Shown: piece after piece, positions 46,301-56,500 of the stretch
Numbering within the stretch: position 1 is the first letter of the stretch
Layout of the letters: every line of letters starts with the position of its first letter
DNA from: Mesostigma viride
Taxonomy: Eukaryota > Streptophyta > Mesostigmatophyceae > Mesostigmatales > Mesostigmataceae
Reading direction: 5' to 3'
Assembly: GCA_009746045.1 (NCBI GenBank)
Contig: RPFO01000715.1
Location: forward strand, 223,449 to 287,448
Length of the DNA: 64,000 bases
The notes under the pieces: model-generated
What the model saw: the letters and a program-made list of their open reading frames with translations, nothing else
Databases searched by the model: none
What the model was told of the DNA's origin: nothing
Position numbers and translations under genes: made by a program

Positions 46301-49300
46301 AGGTGACAGTGGCACCGCCCAGGCGACAGTGGCGGTGTCGTGGGGGGGGGGGGGGGGGGGGGGGGGCGGGGATGGGAATGGGGATGGGGATGGGGATGGG
46401 GATGGGGATGGGGATGGGGATGGGGATGGGGATGGGGATGGGGATGGGATGGGGATGGGGATGGGGATGGGGATGGGGATGGGGATGGGGATGGGGATGG
46501 GGATGGGGATGGGGATGGGGATGGGGATGGGGATGGGGATGGGGATGGGGATGGGGATGGGGACAAGCGGTTGTGAGCATGAGACTGTTAGTGATAGTCG
46601 GTGCCTGCCATTCGTCCCATCAAATGAGTTAATTCTGACTTCTATGCTCCACTGTCAGCACTCCCAGAGAAGAGTATCTCGTGGCCAGCGCCTTTCTAGC
46701 GTTCTGTCATCAGTACCTTACCACCGGTTCAAGCAATTCCTTCGATCATCACTTCCACATGTTCATTATTACATCAACGTGCTCCTTTCTTAACGCCCTT
46801 CCTGATTGTATCTATCACAACCGTTCTATCACTACTGGCGGTGCTAACATCCTTCCTGATTGGATCTATCACTATCACGATTTAGCGGGGAGGTCCCCGC
46901 ACTAGCGGCAGGTCGCTGTACACCAAATTGCGACGCCCACAACAGGTCAGTGCAAGTACAACACCCACCACATCTCGCTCTCCCACATCTACGAATAGTA
47001 CGCAAGGCAAGGCACCCACCGCAGGTCACCGTGTCAACCATGGCAACCCCATCATAGATCATCCCATACGTCATCAACAACACCCGCCGCAGGTCAAGCT
47101 ATATGTCATTGACCACTCCCATCACGGGCCACCCTATACATCATCAACAACACCCACCGCAGGTCGCTCTCCTTGATGCGCTCGTCGATGCCCCCGATGT
47201 ACAGCGTGGTGATGCTCGTGTCGGGCGGCGGCACGAGCGACGGCATGTTCTCCGCCCGCGCCAGCAGCTTCTTAGCGACGGGGTCGTTCACGCTGGAAAG
47301 AATGAGGGGGGGCGGGGAGGAAGGGGGGGTTAGTAAAAGGAAGTGAGATATTCACACAATGGGGGAAGTAATACAATGGAGTTGAGGGGGGCTTTCACGC
47401 TGGACAGTGAAATCAAAGACAATATCGGGATAACTGGGTGGGGGGTGGGTGGGGGGGGTGGGTGGGGAGAGGCTTGGGGGGGAGGGGGAGGAGGGGGAGG
47501 GGGGAGGGGGGGAAGAAGGGGGGGGGCTGAGGGGACAGAGTGATGGGACAATGGTCACCCCCACGGCTCACACATACTACGGGTCCTTCGTATTAGTTCT
47601 TGTGCTCCCCACAAACAAGCGGCTACCAGTTCCATGACCCAAGATCAAGGTCAGCACGCAAGCACGGCACGAATAGGAAGAGTTTGCTCTGAATAGGCAA
47701 AGTCTGCTTATTGAATATGACTAGGCAGAGTCTGCTTATTGAATATGAATAGGCAGACTCTGCTCTTGTTCCCGTGCCACGCACCCGTAGTATCGGTCCT
47801 TGATGTTCTGGTGCGCCAGCTCGCCGGTGACGGGCATCTCGTGCCGATATGGGCACTCGTCCCCGCGCGTGCAGTTTCCCCGCACCCAGAAGCTGCAGAT
47901 GTGCGCGCGGTTGCGCTTGTAGTAGGGCGTCGTGCGCTGCAGCTTGAGCAGCGTGTCGTTGCCGCGCACTTTACCATAGGACGCCTCAAAGTCCAGCCCC
48001 TGCGCCGCCTTGCGCTCGTGCTCGCGCGCAAAGAACTCGCGGTTGACGTCGCTCTTCGGGATGACCTCGGCGGTGGCCGCCGCCGCGCCCAGCGCCGTGT
48101 CACGCACCTGGTGGGGGAGTGAGAGGTTACAGGAACAGGGTCGGGGTCAGGGTTGGGGTTGGGGGTTAGTGTTGGGGAGAAAGGGATAGTTAGTTGGGGG
48201 CGGGGGGGGGGGGGCATTCTGCAATAATGGCGGGTTGACAGAGGCACTTGGTGTGACCTGGACCCAGCAGCATGGGTCATGCATTCGAGAACAGGCCCCA
48301 CCCATGCCGCCACAATCCTTACAGGCAATACATGAACTCCTACTACAAGACCCATGTGCTTGGCCAAATACACTACTATGAATAGGCAAATACACTCCTA
48401 GGAACTTGGTAATGAATTACATGAAACATAATACATCATGCTCAGAATGGCATCTTTTGAAGGTATAACCTACGACTTGGAGATAAACGATACAGCATCC
48501 TCCTCACCCCCAAACGTGCCCCACCCCCGCCCACCATGCCCACTAACGCTGCTACGGCTTTGCAAGATTGTGAAAATGTTGTCACGAGCCGGAGCTCCCC
48601 AAGCTGCCTCTCCGTGCAGCCGCAAACGTCACAACAACACCGCCGCAAACCATGAGGTGGAACAAGAAACCCGCCCCCGCCCCTGCCGCATCGTGGACAG
48701 AGCGGTTGCCGAGCTGCTATCCAACAGGACCAACAGCATGCCGCACCGCAGAAACATCACTAGCACAAACATCGCGAGCATACCACGGCACCACATACAT
48801 GCACAGGTTATACCGAAAGGGGTCACCCAGGGTCATCCCGCTAACGAAGGGGTCACCCCGCTAACGAAGGGGTCACCCCGCTAACGAAGGTGTCACCCCA
48901 CGTCCACCACACATACCTGCGCACACCTGTCGACCAGGATGAGCAGCACGGGCCCATTGCCAAACAACCGTACCTGTACGCGCCCATCGCCACGCAAGCA
49001 CACCTGCACGGGGCTGTTGCCTAGAGTTCATACCTGCACGGGCAGGCCGTACTCGAGGTCGAGCAGGCAGACCTGGCACACGTTCTTGATCTTGCAGCAC
49101 GTCTGGCAGATCTCCGTCTTCTTGTAGCGCGCGTCCTTGCCTGGCTTCCAGCGGAAGACCGTGAAGGGGCGCGTGCAAGTCTGGAACCGCAGAGGGCGAG
49201 GGAGCGGAACGACGGAAAGGGAGGGATCGGGAACGAAAAACGGGGGGTGAGACGTGAGGATAAAGTCTAGAGAGATTATATAGAAAGGGGGCGCGTGCAC

Positions 49301-49674
49301 GTCCGGAATAGTAACGATTAACAGCGGGGGATATCAGCTGCTTTATGACGGCAAGCATCACCACGGACAACCACGTACCTTGCATTCTTTATCGTAATCA
49401 GATTTTGTCTGCGCCACAACGAGGTAGCACAAGATGGGGAGACAGCGGGAACATGGCATACGCGTTAGCGAAGTCATCAAGAAGCTTCGAACGCGAAAAC
49501 AGCCGCGAGACCCGCACATACAACGATGCTTGTGCCTATACACACGCCTTCAGATCTGAACAAACTTACCATGCGCACGTAAGGATTTTCCCCCAGGCAA
49601 CTCTCGCAGACAATAGGGAAGTCACTGCGTTCCCACCCATCCGCCTCAGTATCCCTTAGCAAACGGTGAGCCAT
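41413..49674 (-). CDS. RBM22: Pre-mRNA-splicing factor RBM22 (Ecm2/Slt11 family)
   Basis: Minus-strand exons: 49674-49570, 49408-49379, 49180-49034, 48107-47785, 47292-47158, 46295-46218, 44818-44562, 43500-43364, then probably 41572-41508 and 41436-41413 (ends EGYNEGC). Phases agree through the eighth exon. The protein has the family order. An N-terminal Cys-rich domain runs over residues ~20-94 ([46 protein letters not shown]). Next come PKSDVN and TTPYYKRNR, then a C-x7-C-x5-C-x3-H zinc finger at 165-183 ([19 protein letters not shown]), QNIKDRYYG, an RRM from about 229 to 300 ([21 protein letters not shown]), and a Pro/Gln/Gly-rich tail. In the spliceosome RBM22 contacts U6 snRNA and the intron around the catalytic core. 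Start Met aligns a few residues upstream of the conserved FPIxCxxCLGENPY. The last junction is uncertain: exon 8 ends in phase 0 with its best donor, but exon 9 needs phase 1. Confidence 0.93.
41693..41780 (+). repeat. Fragment of the inner inverted-repeat family in an RBM22 intron
   Basis: GACTGCGTCACGTGGGTGCC, then AGGAGGGAGGGCTCCCTCG, matching 22646-22735 with deletions. It lies between the last two predicted large exons of RBM22. Confidence 0.7.
42694..42937. repeat. 26-bp minisatellite in an RBM22 intron
   Basis: About nine near-identical tandem copies of CCAGCAAACATCCAAACACA, CACATG. Copies are nearly perfect, which suggests recent expansion. All six frames stay open here, which explains the long spurious ORFs. 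Confidence 0.95.
43237..43325. repeat. (GA)n microsatellite after RBM22 exon 8
   Basis: About 44 GA units. On the transcript it is a (CU)n run within the intron following exon 8 or, if that donor is not used, a Ser-Leu extension that stops at 43196. Confidence 0.95.
44060..44275. repeat. ~57-bp tandem repeat in RBM22 intron 7
   Basis: Four copies of ATTTTAATGGCCTGGAGGTG, then a TATATACAGTACGTAACAAT-type segment, with the first copy shortened. Confidence 0.9.
45888..46112. repeat. 80-bp tandem repeat in RBM22 intron 6
   Basis: Three copies at exact 80-bp spacing, each beginning CGTACTAGTACATwTAGACC and containing ATAGTAGTATACTAATACGT. Rich in short palindromes (ACTAGT, GTATAC, TACGTA). Confidence 0.9.
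46339..46563. repeat. GGGGAT hexamer array beside RBM22 exon 6
   Basis: A run of more than 20 G, then about 33 GGGGAT units with one GGGAT slip. The array ends ~45 bp from the exon-6 acceptor (46296-46297). The transcribed RNA is C-rich; the template strand could form G-quadruplexes. Confidence 0.95.
47440..47530. repeat. G-rich low-complexity tract in RBM22 intron 4
   Basis: GGGTGGGG and GGAGGGGGAGG runs over ~90 bp. C-rich on the transcript. Confidence 0.85.
47666..47765. repeat. ~29-bp tandem repeat just after RBM22 exon 4
   Basis: Three degenerate copies of GAATAGGCAAAGTCTGCTTATT begin ~20 bp downstream of the exon-4 donor in transcript sense. Confidence 0.85.
48827..48902. repeat. 19-bp tandem repeat in RBM22 intron 3
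   Basis: Four copies of AAGGGGTCACCCCGCTAACG-type units. The arms GGGGTCACCCC are self-complementary. Confidence 0.9.
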
Positions 49675-50541
49675 GGTAATAGTACTTCGCTACGCTAAAT
49701 ATGCAATCAAGTGCCCATCTCACGTGAGGAAGTAAAAATTGTCACAGCTCCAGCCAACTCTTCGCTCCGGCTCGGTACCTCAGCACGAAGGTATAAACAA
49801 GCGAAATAAATCCCTGTGAAGCAACCGTCAGAGTCAGAAACGACGTGGGAAATTCCGCCACCCCTAATGTTGTGAAGTGAGCTGCCTACCTAATATTTTG
49901 TTTTCCACGCTCCTTTTTATGGCCACCCTCGACAGTAGACACTGGCAGCCTGCAAAAGCTTTGCTGAGTTCGCGCGCACGCTCCGCCTTCCGCCAACGTG
50001 GCTAGCACTTGTTGTTGTTGTTGTTGTTGTGTCCCACGCCGCACATGGGCTAGCACTTAGCAGATACGCGCACTTGGAAACTATGCCAAAAAAATACTAG
50101 TATCGTCCTGTTAGGATTATAAATCTTCATAGTTACAAGTACCTGTCTATGAAAGAGCCTGCAAGTTACGAGTACCTGTCTACGTGGTTGCTTTAGTGAC
50201 AGCCGGCAGCAGCCGTGGTTTGTGGAAATATGTACAATATGTCGGTGGAAGTAGGTACACCCAAGTACACCCAGCAGTAGCGATGGCTGCCTAGTTGCAA
50301 TTACCGGCAGTAATTTCACTGCTGCACACCTCAATGCCGACGTGTTATCATGACAGAATGACTTGCCATAGCATCTATTTGTCTAGCGTGCCGGCATTTA
50401 CAGGGGATAGGTGTAATTGGGGTGGGTATAGCCGCAAATTAAGTCGGCGGAAAAGGGTGTCACAAAATGTCAACATGCGCTAGTCAAGCAGCATAAGGAG
50501 TGCACTCTAGGTTAAGGGGCACATAGTCGTTCGACCACTCA
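49675..50541. promoter_or_regulatory. Shared divergent promoter region of RBM22 and GUF1
   Basis: The RBM22 (minus) and GUF1 (plus) start codons face away from each other across 867 bp with no gene between. It therefore contains both promoters and 5' UTRs, though I cannot point to a core element with confidence. A LINE-tail insertion sits at 50011-50047. Confidence 0.6.
50000..50058 (-). mobile_element. 37-bp LINE-like tail with perfect 11-bp target duplication
   Basis: GGCTAGCACTT at 50000-50010 is repeated exactly at 50048-50058. Between them, on the minus strand, is CATGTGCGGCGTGGGACAC followed by (AAC)n of six units. This is the extreme 3' end of the element seen at 20965-21079, so a severely 5'-truncated retrotransposition product. 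It lies about 330 bp from the RBM22 start and 490 bp from the GUF1 start. Confidence 0.88.
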
Positions 50542-53500
50542 ATGCCTCCTCGTCTATCCTTTTTTAGATGTCTTGAGGCGTCATATCTTGGCCGATATGC
50601 AAGTTCAGCTCTGCAAACCTTCTCCCGTTCGTCGGCAGACGAGGGCGCTCTTAAGCACATTTCTAAGCAAAGATCATTATGGCACAGCTTTGGGGGAACA
50701 GGTTCTCTGCCTCCTTATGTTCTGCAGGGACATACTAAGAGATCGTTGACCCACGCGGGAAAGGATGTTGGGCAGCAGATGGCCGGTTTCTCGGGCATGT
50801 CAGCTCCTCCGAAGCCGCCAATGTCCCCCGTCGAAGCCAGTCAGGACATGAGCCTGTACCCGCCAGAGCTCATCCGCTCGTTTGCCATCATCGCTCACAT
50901 CGACCATGGCAAGACGACGTTGGCCACCTCGCTCATGGAGCTGACGGGGGCGATCGCCGTGGGAGGGGAGAACCGACAGGCGCTCGACACGCTGCAGGCA
51001 CGTGGCATGTTGACGTGGCATGCTGGTTCTCGGGGCGGGAGCACGTCAAAGTCATGTCATCCCAGGGCTGTTCAAATCCCAGGCTTTACTTCCACTCGCG
51101 GTGAACTGCTCCATCATGCATGCCCCGCTCGCAAGCTGACGTCAGCACCTTAGGCATCCCCATGCTGCCTGTCCTTGACGCCACTGGCTCCCTCATAAAA
51201 GGCACTGTACTGTAAGCAATGGCACGATTTGTTAGCGTGCTTGCAGGTGAGGCCCGCTCCCCTGCCTTGCGTGCGCTTCTCTGGCCTTAACCTCAAAAGT
51301 GCGCGCCACCCAGTTAGCCCCATCATGCGTGTAGCTGGGGAAAGTATTAGACATCCATAAATTAACATTCTAAAAAAAAATTAAATGTATCACATCACAG
51401 CAACCCATAACCTTTTGTGATACAATATTACAATAGAGTCCTTTGTAGCGCTCCGACCTATACATTGATGCGGTTGCCACTTCACCATGATCCCAAGTTC
51501 CCCACTACCATCCGCTGCACTTCCCCCCGTCGCCGTCCCCTGCGATACCCCCCGCCACATCCGCTGCACCCCATCCCAGTACTACTACTGCCGCTACAAC
51601 TACTATGGTACAGTAATCGATGCTGTACATGTGCGACTGTGGCGCCCCTCCTACATGTCGTGATACTGGTCAGGAGTACTGGGTCTGTCAGACCCCATTC
51701 GTAAACATGGAGCCTGGGGTGTACACCCATCCACCACGACCGGACAAAACTCCTGTCTGCCCTACATCAATGCTCGATGAAGGCACTCTCCCTGATCAAA
51801 CAAGGGGAACTACCAAAAACCAAACCCCCTTGTGAAGCTGATCAAACAAGGGGAACTACCAAAAACCAACCCCCTTGTGAAGCTGATCAAGGCCTGTGTC
51901 GAGTCGCATCCCGGGGCCGCATCTCGCTGCTGTATATGTCGTTGTCTCCTACTGTTGCCACGCGCCACCACTTTGCAACGCAACCCCTCTTGTTAATGGT
52001 CGGAATTCGGCTCTCTCAAGGGCTGACTCCCGGACCGATGCGTGGGATCCCTGTTGCCAGTACCGCGTTTGACTCCTTAATTCCCTTATCCTATGTCCAC
52101 CTATTCGCTGATCCGATGGCCACCTGTTGGCTGATCCTATGTCCACCTACTCCCTGATCCGATGTCCACCTATTCCCTGATCCGATGTCCACCTGTTCCC
52201 GGATCCGATGTCCACCTATTCGCTGATCCTATGTCCACCTGTTCCCGGATCCGATGTCCACCTATTCGCTGATCCTATGTCCACCTGTTCCCGGATCCGA
52301 TGTCCACCTATTCGCTGATCCTATGTCCACCTATTCCCTGATCCTATGTCCACCTATTCCCTGATCCGATGTCCTCCTATTCCCTGATCCGATGTCCACC
52401 TATTCGCTGATCCGATGTCCTCCTATTCCCTGATCCGATGTCCACCTATTCGCTGATCCGATGTCCTCCTATTCCCGGATCCTACGTCCAACCAGGTGGA
52501 GCGTGAGCGAGGCATCACGGTGAAGGCGCAGACGGTGTCGCTATTCTACGAGCACAAGGGGCGGCGGCACCTTCTAAACCTGATCGACGCGCCGGGACAT
52601 GTGGATTTCAGCTACGAGGTCTCCCGCTCCCTGGCCGCCTGCCAGGGTGCGCTCCTGCTGGTGGACGCGGCGCAGGGCGTGCAGGCACAGACCGCCGCCA
52701 ATTTTTTCAAGGTGGGATGGTCAAGATAATGCAGGTAGGGGCGTGAGTATTGGATGTGTACTTGGATGTGGGGTTTGGCTTATTTGTGCCACTTATCTGT
52801 GCCACTCATTTGTGCCTGGTCATATCTTATTACTTCAACACGGTGCGCAGCACGCACATGCAGCTTGTTGAGGACGTTTCAAGCAGCTTGTTTATAACCA
52901 CACAGTTAGAAGCACATTTTCTTCAAGGTGGGGTAGTCACCATCGCAGGTGATGGCGTGTGGAAGATATCGGGGATGCCTCTGTGTCATCGCTTCTTCTT
53001 CAACGCGGGCGGAGCGATTGCAGGCAGTGGACCCGTCCTGCAAGCCCAACTGCTGTGCTCCGTGACATTCGCTTGCAAGCCCTTGGGTAGGGGGCGGCAC
53101 GCCCTCCTGATCTAATCTACCTTTAGCCCCTTTAGCCCCTTTATCTTATCGACCTTTTATCTAATCTTCCTTCAGTCCCTCTGCCGATCTAGACCCACCA
53201 AACCATTAATTAGGAACCCACCAAACCATATTGGGCCAGATATATCCATCGCCGAGGGAAGAGCGGGAGGAAGGGCGTCAAGTAATCAACACTTACGTGC
53301 ATGCTTGTGGGCACGTCAAGGCGCCTGTCGTGGGTCGGAAGGTGGCTACAATGTATGTGTTGCTGTGGTGGATATCCTCCTGCTTTCTGGCCTGCGCTTG
53401 TTGTCTCGTGGACAGTATTGCTCTGGTGGGTGGGAGACAGATCGCGCTCTGCCCAGAGGAGTATGACCTGGACCTTCAGCTTACCGTGATGTATTGTCGC

Positions 53501-56500
53501 TGCGGTGTGTAGTGTTGCATATGGCTTTCGTGGACTGACGTCTGACTTGGACCTATGCCCCTTGTCCTCACTCGTTGTTTTTATGCACTAACGAATTCGC
53601 CCCATCCTCGCAGGCGTTTGACCTGGACCTGAAGATCATCCCCATCATTACCAAGATCGACCAAGGCCACGCCGACCCCGAGGGTACCGCGGCCCAGATC
53701 CACGCCGCATTTGACCTGGACCCCGTCACCGCGCTGCGCATATCGGCCAAGACGGGCCAGGGTGTGCCCCAGGTGCTGCAGCGGGTCGTGGAGGACATCC
53801 CGCCCCCATCAGGTGGGTGGGGTGTGTGGGCCACGTATGGTAGGCAGTTTTCTCCAGTTGGATTTGAGCTATTTTCCAGTAGCTTTGACACGACTTCCCC
53901 CCTTCTGGTGGGACACCTTGACACCGTCAGATGGTGTGATGATGTGGTTGTGTTATGCACCAGTTAATTAGGGGGCGGATGAGATCACGTTGGGGGTGGG
54001 GAACACTTGTGTGTCTGGTTGTCTTGTGGGGGGGTGCTAAACATGGGGTGGGGAGTGGGGCAGGGAATGGTGTGGGGTGGAAGGTGGAAGGGTGAAGAGG
54101 GGGGGGGCGCGTTACATCCGTTTATCTTCGCATGGGTGCCGGCCTGCTTGCTCCTGTGCCACAGAACCCACTGTCAGAAAACCCGGTTTCAATTCGATAG
54201 GAGCGGCCATTGGATTCGATAAATGCCCCCCGACCTACGGCCAGCGGGGCCCATGTGCCGCTGGCTTGCACTTGCATTTGCATTTGCATTTGCATTCGCA
54301 TTCGCATTCGCATTCGCATTCGCATTCGCATTCGCATTCGCATTCGCATTCGCATTCGCATTCGCATTCGCATTCGCATTCGCATTCGCATTCGCATTCG
54401 CATTCGCATTCGCATTCGCATTCGCATTCGCATTCGCATTCGCATTCGCATTCGCATTCGCATTCGCATTCGCATTCGCATTCGCATTCGCATTCGCATT
54501 CGCATTCGCATTCGCATTCGCATTCGCATTCGCATTCGCATTCGCATTCGCATTCGCATTCGCATTCGCATTCGCATTCGCATTCGCATTCGCATTCGCA
54601 TTCGCATTCGCATTCGCATTCGCATTCGCATTCGCATTCGCATTCGCATTCGCATTCGCATTCGCATTCGCATTCGCATTCGCATTCGCATTCGCATTCG
54701 CATTCGCATTCGCATTCGCATTCGCATTTGCATTTGCATTCGCATTTGCATTTGCATCCGCATTCGCATTCGCATTTGCATTTGCACTTACATCCGCATT
54801 CGCATTCGCATTTGCATTTGCACTTACATCACCACTCATCCCCCCCTCCCATCTCTGGCTTCCTTTCTGGCTCCCTGGCACGCAGGCAACCCCGCCGCCC
54901 CCCTGCGCGCGCTCCTCTTTGACAGCTACTATGACCGCTACCGCGGCGTGGTCTGCCTCATCTCCATCGTCGATGGGAAGATGTCGGTGGGGGACCAGCT
55001 GCTCATGGCGGCGACGGGCCACCGGTGGGTAGCGCGCGACGTGTGATGATCGGGTGGTTGTGTCTGTGATGCGGTGGTGGTGGCGGCAACGGGCCTGCGG
55101 TGAGTGTTTTAGGGACGCGGCACGGTGATTGCTGCAAGTACGCTGTGAGTTGTGCCATGTTGCAATCATTCATGCAGCCATGCAAGCATAAACTTGTGGG
55201 GAGCAGCTTGCAGCCATGCACACATGAATGTTTAGGGACAATTAACAGTTGGGGAGCAGCATGTCACAGTGGCCGGTGTTTTAAGGATGCGGTGAGTGCT
55301 GTGGCAACAGGCCAGCGGTGGCTGTTGTAGGAATGGAGTAACGTTGGGGACAAGTTTGCGGTTGCAGCGTGTGCTGCGGCGATGGGGCAAGTGCTGCTGT
55401 GAGACAGCGAGCATTGGGGGCGAATTCGCACTAGGAGTGAGCGCGCCCCCCTCCATGAGTTCTCTCTCGCGGGGCAGGGGGTATGGGGTGGGGACCACGT
55501 AGCGATCAATGCTATTGTAATTTATCTTATGCTATTTTTTTTCTACTGTCAGATAAACCTATGATTCATAAACGACATGATATGCTTCATTGATTTCATG
55601 CCTGCCCTGGGCCGTCTCTTTGTCCTGCTTCTTCCGGAAAGGTTGGAAGGCCGGTACCATGCTTCCAGGGTTACATGGGAGGGAGGTCCTCATAAAACAG
55701 TCATGACGGCCATGACTCCTGCGACCATGGATAGCCGCACCATTCTCGGCCGTACCATTTGCGGCCGGGAGTAGTTGGTTGGTGTAGCTGACATAACGGC
55801 GATTAGGCGTCCCACGTTACCACACCCCAACCTTTCCCTCGATCCGTCCCCTCTACCCACCTCTCGTTCCCAGCCCTCCCGTGCCCTTCCCTGTCCTGCC
55901 TTCCTAAAATTTATGTAATAATAATATTTTTTTGTTTAATAATTAATGTTTTTTTTAATACCCCCTCACCCACCCATGGCAACCGCTGCGGCGCGGTCAA
56001 AGTCAGCACATTGATGCCTGTACTGCCCCCCCCCCCCCCGCCCCAACCCCGATGCCCTACCCCCCGCCACCTCACAAATTGCCACCCCCCTTCCCTCTTG
56101 CAAATTACTCCTCCCGTCCCCCCCCCCTTCACTACCCCACTCCCTCCCCCCTTCACCCCATCCCCCCCGCCCCCTTCACCACAGATACGAGGCGCTCGAG
56201 GTGGGCATCCTCACGCCCGAGCTGCGGCCCACCGGCGTGCTGTACACAGGCCAAGTGGGCTATCTGATATCGGGAATGAAGAGCACGCGCGACGCCCGTG
56301 TGGGGGATACCCTCTTCCACACACACGCACATGCGGCAGCCGCCATGTCGGCATCATCGGGGGTTGCCAAGGACAAACCGGCGTTGGAGCCGTTGCCTGG
56401 GTTCCAGCCGGCACGCAGCATGGTGGGTGGATAGGCGGTCACTATAGTAGTTGGTATAGTGGGGGGATAGGCGGTCACTATAGTAGTAAGTATAGTGGGG

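Noticed and set aside
54077-55169. Poly-dipeptide ORFs (His-Ser, Arg-Ile, Ala-Phe, Met-Arg, Ala-Asn) of 220-330 codons
   Set aside because: All arise from the GCATTC hexamer array inside a GUF1 intron.
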